Source: JAMXLJ01 sp036558745 (GTDB lineage: Bacteria; Actinomycetota; Acidimicrobiia; IMCC26256; JAMXLJ01). From it: a stretch of DNA of 64,000 nt. The stretch is taken from the NCBI GenBank assembly GCA_036558745.1, contig DATBEZ010000091.1:62001-126000 (forward strand), written 5' to 3'. The notes below the pieces were generated by a model that saw only the letters and a program-made list of their open reading frames with translations, searched no databases and was not told the DNA's origin. A program made the translations under genes and the position numbers. Shown piece after piece: positions 59,656 through 64,000 of the stretch; the first letter of the stretch is position 1; each line of letters starts with the position of its first letter.

Positions 59656-60509
59656 CCGACACGACCGTCGTCGATCTCAGCTTCGTTCCCTATGTCTTCC
59701 TGTATGTCTCGAACCTCGACGAGGCTCGGGTGTACTTCGGCGACTGGCTCGGGTTCCACGCGATCGAGGAGGACCCCTTCTGCTCGAAGTACGACGCGGG
59801 TCGCACCCTCATCGCGCTGAACGAGATCCCCGGACTGCCCCAGACCGTCGATGCCGGCTCGATGCTGCGCATGCACACAGGCGACGACCTGGCGTGGCAC
59901 GCCGAGATCGCAGATCGAGGTGTCGACGTTGCGCCCGACGCGAGCTCCTGGGAGATCGACTCGCCGTACGGCCACCGGATCGGTGGCTTCGAGCCGCACC
60001 CGGACACCCGCGTGCCGGTGGCTCGACGTGTCGACGACATCGTCGCGAACCGCCGCGAACGTGCCGGGGGGAGGGCACTCGGCCGACACCCCGTCGTCTC
60101 GATCGTGCAGTTCGTGACCCACCCCGCGACCGCGCGGGAGTTCTACTCGGATGCCCTGGGCCTCACCATCGCGGAGGAACATCCCGAAGACGGTGCGACG
60201 ATCTACGACTGCGGAAGCCTCCTCCTGGAGATCCGAGCGCTCGATGACGTCGTCGGCGACGACAACGCCGTCGTGCCCCGGCTCTCGACCGTGTTCGAGG
60301 TGTCGGATTGTCTCGGCGCTGTCCGTGCGCTCATCGAGCGTGGTGTGCACTTCCCGACGGCGCCGCGTCGTGGCCCGATCGGGCTCACAGCGTCGTTCTC
60401 GGATCCCGATGGGCACAGCTACTACCTGTACGAGCCGTCGATCGATGCCTTGTCATGGCCGAGCGGTGCGTTCATGCGCGCCGGCAACTTCGCGACGGGT
60501 TCCCGATGA
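59652..60509 (+). CDS. Two-domain VOC-family protein, candidate self-resistance
   Basis: A 285-residue protein with two VOC modules: N-terminal (about 12-120, FVPYVFLYVSNLDEARVYFG) and C-terminal (about 140-270, FVTHPATAREFYSDALGL and DPDGHSYYLYEPS). Length, layout and the LYEPS strand match the VOC protein at 32499. It is co-translated with the DAO gene (ATGA overlap) and so belongs to the PKS operon. A drug-binding role as in TnmS-type enediyne sequestration is plausible; dioxygenase activity is the alternative. Confidence 0.8.
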   Translation: MTDTTVVDLSFVPYVFLYVSNLDEARVYFGDWLGFHAIEEDPFCSKYDAGRTLIALNEIPGLPQTVDAGSMLRMHTGDDLAWHAEIADRGVDVAPDASSWEIDSPYGHRIGGFEPHPDTRVPVARRVDDIVANRRERAGGRALGRHPVVSIVQFVTHPATAREFYSDALGLTIAEEHPEDGATIYDCGSLLLEIRALDDVVGDDNAVVPRLSTVFEVSDCLGAVRALIERGVHFPTAPRRGPIGLTASFSDPDGHSYYLYEPSIDALSWPSGAFMRAGNFATGSR

Positions 60510-60940
60510 CGGCGGCGCGGCATCCGGCGAAGGTCGTCAAGCGCGTGACCGACCTCTCGGTGGCGCTCCCGGACGCGGTCGCGACGCAGAGCCATTGGGG
60601 CGACCCGTCGTTCCAAGTGAACGGAAAGACGTTCGCCACGGTCGAGCGCTATCGCGACCGTCTCTGCCTCGTCGTGAAGGTTCCGAAGAACGACCTCGAC
60701 GCGGTGCTCGCCGACGAGCGGTTCTTCCTGGCCCCGTACGTCGGGCGATACGGATGGGTGTGCTTCGTCATCGAGGGCACCGTCGATTGGGGAGAGGTCG
60801 ACGAGCTGCTGCGGGAGAGCTACCGGCTCATCGCGCCGGCGCGTCTGAGAGCACGCCTCGACGACGGGGACGCGACAGAGGCCACGCGCGCTCGATCAGG
60901 AACGCGCGCGGCTCGACCGAAACGGAAGGCAGCGCGGTAG
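60506..60940 (+). CDS. MmcQ/YjbR-like protein
   Basis: A 144-residue protein of the MmcQ/YjbR (CyaY-like fold) family with the conserved pattern KTFATVERYRDRLCLVVKVP and the C-terminal strand YGWVCFVIEG, followed by a helix LLRESYRLIAPARL. A basic tail (RPKRKAAR) could touch DNA. One founding member, MmcQ, lies in the mitomycin cluster. Its start overlaps the VOC stop (ATGA), making it the last gene of the PKS operon. A protective role is possible but unproven. Confidence 0.82.
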   Translation: MTAARHPAKVVKRVTDLSVALPDAVATQSHWGDPSFQVNGKTFATVERYRDRLCLVVKVPKNDLDAVLADERFFLAPYVGRYGWVCFVIEGTVDWGEVDELLRESYRLIAPARLRARLDDGDATEATRARSGTRAARPKRKAAR

Positions 60941-60944
60941 TCGG

Positions 60945-61700
60945 TCAACCGGCCGTTCGCGACGGCTCGTGGCGAAGTCCGTACACGGAGATGTGACGGG
61001 CGCTCGCGCCCGTGAACCCGCTCTCGGTCCAACCGCCGTATCGGTGCCGCAGTTCGAGGCCGGCAACCGCCGCCATGCTGTCGAGCTCCGCGGGGCTCGC
61101 GTACCGAAGGACGGCCGGGAAGACCCGGACGCCGTACGGACCGAAGTGCACGTGCCGGAACTCGACGGTTTGCGACGCGACGTCGTGCGCGGCGATCTGC
61201 AGCATCGCTTCGTCGAGATCGCCGGGCGAGGCGCTCAGTGATATGGCATCTGCCCGACGCGTGCTCGCGGGCACAGCGGCCTCGAGCACCAGCAGGCCCC
61301 CGGGCGAGAGCAGTGTCGCCGCGCACCGCAGGCAGTCGGTCTGCTCGTCGGCTGACAGGAGCGCGAAGAGAGCGTTGTCGGCGCAGAAGACCAGAGAGAA
61401 CTGCGCGACGAGCCCGGGCCGGGACATGTCGGCGAGGAGAAGCGGCATCCCGGCCGCGTCGGGCTTCTCGCGCAGCACGGCCAACATCTCGGACGAGGCG
61501 TCGAGCCCGACGACGTCGAATCCGAGCCCGCGCAGGGGAAGCGCGAGACGACCGGTCCCCACACCGAGCTCGAGGACCGACCCGTCGCCGGCATGGCGGG
61601 AGAGAAAGGAGACTGCCGCGGCGCTCTCGACGTCGTAGGGGCGGATCGTGTCGTACACATTCGCCACGTGCGCGTACGGCGCGGCGCCGGTGATCCCCAT
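60945..61700 (-). CDS. SAM-dependent methyltransferase, class I
   Basis: A 251-residue methyltransferase. Motif I is SVLELGVGTGRLALPL, motif II VVGLDASSEMLAVL, and the post-I acidic strand is in FSLVFCADNALFAL. The target atom is unknown. It is convergent with the PKS operon (4 bases between stops) and is transcribed with the ACP gene upstream, 24 bases apart. Confidence 0.88.
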   Translation of the reverse strand: MGITGAAPYAHVANVYDTIRPYDVESAAAVSFLSRHAGDGSVLELGVGTGRLALPLRGLGFDVVGLDASSEMLAVLREKPDAAGMPLLLADMSRPGLVAQFSLVFCADNALFALLSADEQTDCLRCAATLLSPGGLLVLEAAVPASTRRADAISLSASPGDLDEAMLQIAAHDVASQTVEFRHVHFGPYGVRVFPAVLRYASPAELDSMAAVAGLELRHRYGGWTESGFTGASARHISVYGLRHEPSRTAG

Positions 61701-61724
61701 GATGAGCTCAGACGGAGCCGACGC

Positions 61725-61982
61725 TCACGAGGCGACGAGCGTCTCGACCGCGCGGCTGACAGCCCGGTGGAGGTCGCCGAACGTCGTGATGTCGAGCCAG
61801 TCTTCCTCTGGGGCTTCGAGGCCGTAACCGTCGGCGATGACGAGCAGTTCGAACATCTGGAGCGAATCCATGCCGAGGTCTTCGACGAGGAGACTCTCCG
61901 GTGTGATGGCGCTCGGTTCGATCTCGATCATCGTCGCGATGTACTCGGCGAGCTCGTCGAACGTTGGCGGGGTGATGGCCAT
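61725..61982 (-). CDS. Second free-standing acyl or peptidyl carrier protein
   Basis: An 85-residue carrier with the serine in EDLGMDSLQMFELLVIADGY. It has normal ACP length and acidic composition, unlike the longer, more basic ACP at 44746. It is paired with the methyltransferase gene, so the methyltransferase may act on a carrier-bound substrate. Upstream is a 203-base gap shared with the divergent VOC gene at 62186; nothing coding is seen there. Confidence 0.9.
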   Translation of the reverse strand: MAITPPTFDELAEYIATMIEIEPSAITPESLLVEDLGMDSLQMFELLVIADGYGLEAPEEDWLDITTFGDLHRAVSRAVETLVAS

Positions 61983-62185
61983 GCGAGCACTCCCGGACGC
62001 TTCGTTGACTCTCCCGACCGGAACTCTACGCGTGACATCTGCGGGGTTCTACGGTGATCATGGTCGCACGGATGTCGGATCCGGACGCGCTGGTCTGCGC
62101 AACTGCGGCAGGCGCGCGGTCGACCGGCAACTCGTGGACGCGACGGTGCGTCGGTTCGTCACCAGGAGCGCGAAAGGACGAAGCC

Positions 62186-62611
62186 GTGGGAGCTGAGACG
62201 GAGATCAGAGCAGCTGGTGCGCACTCGCTGTCGGCGGTGCTCATCGTGTCGAAGGATCCCGCGCGCCTCGTCGCCTTCTACCGCGACGCGTTGGGGCTCG
62301 CGATGGTCGACGAGATCCACGACGATACGGACCTGCACTGGGGTTGCGAGCTCGGACCGATCCACTTTGCGATCCACCCGACGTCCAACTTCGAGCAGTG
62401 CGCGGAGCCGCAGCCGGGCGGTATCAACATGGCGTTCAATGTTCCGGACGCTCAAGTCGCCTCCGACGCGATCGAGGCTGCCGGCTACCAGGTCGAGTAC
62501 GCCCCGAAGGACCTGGGTTGGTGCATCATGACCGCGGTACGCGATCCCGACGGGAACTACATCGAGTTGACCCAGTTCCCGTCGGGCGGGCGTGGCTCCA
62601 AGGCTCACTAG
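62186..62611 (+). CDS. Single-domain VOC-family protein
   Basis: A 141-residue glyoxalase/bleomycin-resistance-fold protein: AVLIVSKDPARLVAFYRDAL at the N-terminus, LGPIHFAIHPTSN in the middle and RDPDGNYIELTQFP at the C-terminus. The GTG at 62186 follows AAAGGACGAAGCC. With the two larger VOC proteins it makes three in the biosynthetic locus. It marks the likely right end of the locus, 107 bases before clpC. Confidence 0.8.
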   Translation: MGAETEIRAAGAHSLSAVLIVSKDPARLVAFYRDALGLAMVDEIHDDTDLHWGCELGPIHFAIHPTSNFEQCAEPQPGGINMAFNVPDAQVASDAIEAAGYQVEYAPKDLGWCIMTAVRDPDGNYIELTQFPSGGRGSKAH

Positions 62612-62718
62612 TCCGTCGTCGAGCCGGGGGGTCGTCTCGGCGGTCCGCATTCCGATGCTCGGGGAGGCGACGCGAATCGTGGTCGCGGCGCGGGCAGCGT
62701 CGTGTTCGGGAGGCAGTT

Positions 62719-64000
62719 GTGTTCGAACGCTTCACCGATCGGGCCCGGCGGGTGGTGGTGTTGGCGCAGGAGGAGGCGCGCCTGCTGAACCACAATTACA
62801 TCGGTACTGAGCACATTCTGCTCGGGTTGATCCATGAGGGTGAGGGCGTCGCTGCGAAGGCGCTGGAGTCGTTGGGTATTTCGCTGGAGGCGGTGCGGGC
62901 CCAGGTGGAGGAGATCATTGGTCACGGCGGTTCGGCACCGTCGGGGCATATTCCCTTCACGCCGCGGGCGAAGAAGGTGTTGGAGCTGTCGCTGCGTGAG
63001 GCGTTGCAGCTCGGTCACAACTACATCGGCACTGAGCACATCCTGTTGGGGTTGATCCGTGAGGGTGAGGGTGTCGCGGCGCAGGTGTTGGTGAAGTTGG
63101 GCGCGGACTTGTCGCGGGTGCGTCAGCAGGTGATCCAGTTGTTGTCGGGGTATGCGGGTGGGAAGGAGTCGGCGCCTGCGGGTGGTGGGAGTGAGAGCAC
63201 CCCGTCGGGGTCGTTGGTGTTGGACCAGTTCGGTCGCAACCTGACGCAGTTGGCGCGCGAGAAGAAGTTGGATCCCGTGATCGGTCGTGAGAAGGAGATC
63301 GAGCGGGTGATGCAGGTGCTGTCGCGGCGCACCAAGAACAACCCGGTGTTGATCGGTGAGCCGGGTGTGGGCAAGACCGCGATCGTGGAGGGGTTGGCGA
63401 CCGACATCGTCGACGACGATGTTCCGGAGACGTTGAAGGGTAAGCAGCTCTACACGCTCGACCTGGGTGCGTTGGTCGCGGGGTCGCGGTATCGGGGTGA
63501 TTTCGAGGAGCGTCTCAAGAAGGTGTTGAAGGAGATCCGTACCCGCGGTGACATCATCTTGTTCATCGACGAGTTGCACACGCTGGTGGGTGCGGGCGCG
63601 GCGGAGGGCGCGATCGACGCGGCGAGCATCCTCAAGCCGATGTTGGCGCGCGGTGAGCTTCAGACGATCGGCGCGACGACGCTGGACGAGTACCGCAAGC
63701 ATTTGGAGAAGGACGCGGCGCTCGAGCGTCGGTTCCAGCCGATCAAGGTCGATGAGCCGTCGGTGACGCACACGATCGAGATCCTCAAGGGTCTGCGCGA
63801 GCGTTACGAGTCGCATCATCGTGTGACGATCACCGACCAGGCGATCGTCGCGGCCGCGAACCTCGCGGATCGTTACATCTCGGACCGGCACCTGCCTGAC
63901 AAGGCGATCGATCTCGTGGATGAGGCCGGGTCGCGGTTGCGGATCCGTCGGATGCAGGCGCCGCCGGATTATCGCGAGCTCGAAGATGAGATCGCGAAGG
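62719..64000 (+). CDS. clpC: ClpC-type AAA+ protease ATPase, 5' part
   Basis: The first 427 codons of a ClpC gene that runs off the right edge. The start is a GTG with GGGAGG before it. Two Clp_N repeats (HNYIGTEHILLGLI occurs at about residues 25 and 99) are followed by the D1 AAA+ domain with Walker A GEPGVGKTAIVEGL, Walker B ILFIDELHTLVGAGA and the sensor/arginine-finger region LEKDAALERRFQPI. ClpC unfolds substrates for ClpP and is a housekeeping gene. Leu TTG and Gly GGT codons are much more common than in the genes to the left, which use CTC and GGC. Confidence 0.97.
   Translation, partial: MFERFTDRARRVVVLAQEEARLLNHNYIGTEHILLGLIHEGEGVAAKALESLGISLEAVRAQVEEIIGHGGSAPSGHIPFTPRAKKVLELSLREALQLGHNYIGTEHILLGLIREGEGVAAQVLVKLGADLSRVRQQVIQLLSGYAGGKESAPAGGGSESTPSGSLVLDQFGRNLTQLAREKKLDPVIGREKEIERVMQVLSRRTKNNPVLIGEPGVGKTAIVEGLATDIVDDDVPETLKGKQLYTLDLGALVAGSRYRGDFEERLKKVLKEIRTRGDIILFIDELHTLVGAGAAEGAIDAASILKPMLARGELQTIGATTLDEYRKHLEKDAALERRFQPIKVDEPSVTHTIEILKGLRERYESHHRVTITDQAIVAAANLADRYISDRHLPDKAIDLVDEAGSRLRIRRMQAPPDYRELEDEIAK

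Noticed and set aside
1..64000. CRISPR arrays, rRNA, tRNA, transposases, integrases or attachment sites
   Set aside because: None was recognised; no regular spacer-repeat pattern, no RNA gene signature and no mobile-element protein was seen by eye.

Overview
The window comes from a high-GC actinobacterium. GC-rich third positions, many GTG and TTG starts, chains of ATGA/GTGA overlapping stop-start junctions, an actinobacterial-type ClpC and an ECF sigma factor with a SnoaL-like tail all fit Actinomycetota. The gene mix suggests a lineage outside Streptomyces, possibly Acidimicrobiia, but that is an inference. No rRNA, tRNA, CRISPR array, insertion sequence or integrase was seen.

Layout. (1) 1-7469 is a carotenoid locus. 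A plus-strand run encodes a split lycopene cyclase, a glycosyltransferase, a CrtO-type acyltransferase and CrtZ. It converges on a minus-strand crtE-crtI-crtB operon, and ispH is divergent from crtE. An HTH regulator, cut by the left edge, reads away from the first gene. Both divergent gaps carry the same TTTA-N4-TAAA element, so the locus looks like one regulon. (2) 7464-27029 is a mixed accessory region: a BBE-type flavin oxidase, an esterase homologue with a lost serine facing a PadR regulator, an isolated fliD, a GH16 protein, an alcohol dehydrogenase, a PhyH dioxygenase, an ECF sigma factor and YCII pair, an MFS pump, a CocE-type lipoprotein, a sulfatase facing a TetR regulator, a peroxiredoxin, a flavoprotein and a VOC protein. 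(3) 27207-62611 is a large biosynthetic locus. (4) clpC starts at 62719 and runs off the right edge.

The biosynthetic locus is the main finding. unbL (DUF1702), unbV and unbU lie together at 27207-31189. A 1910-residue iterative PKS (KS-AT-ACP-KR-DH-PPTase) with a hotdog thioesterase directly behind it lies at 50421-56574. Together these are the five-gene core that defines enediyne clusters. Between them is a tightly coupled minus-strand operon that is not part of the usual enediyne set: StrR/NovG-like regulator, MaoC dehydratase, PPTase, free-standing AT, ketoreductase, ACP, GcvT-like protein, a fused KS-CLF, a luciferase-like oxidoreductase and an ABC exporter. That is a complete discrete polyketide or fatty-acyl line, so the locus may build an enediyne-type core plus a second polyketide chain. 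Accessory genes include a pseudo-acyltransferase, a sulfotransferase, a biotinyl-like protein without its lysine, a beta-lactamase-fold protein with an altered active site, an S9 peptidase, a DAO-type flavoenzyme, a methyltransferase, a second ACP and three VOC proteins that could act in self-protection. The P450, flavin reductase and GMC oxidase genes common in known enediyne clusters were not seen in this window.

The carotenoid genes should give a cyclised, hydroxylated C40 carotenoid that is glycosylated and acylated, judged by analogy with staphyloxanthin tailoring. The several small regulator/target pairs (PadR/esterase, TetR/sulfatase, sigma/YCII) each have a clear inverted repeat in the shared promoter gap.
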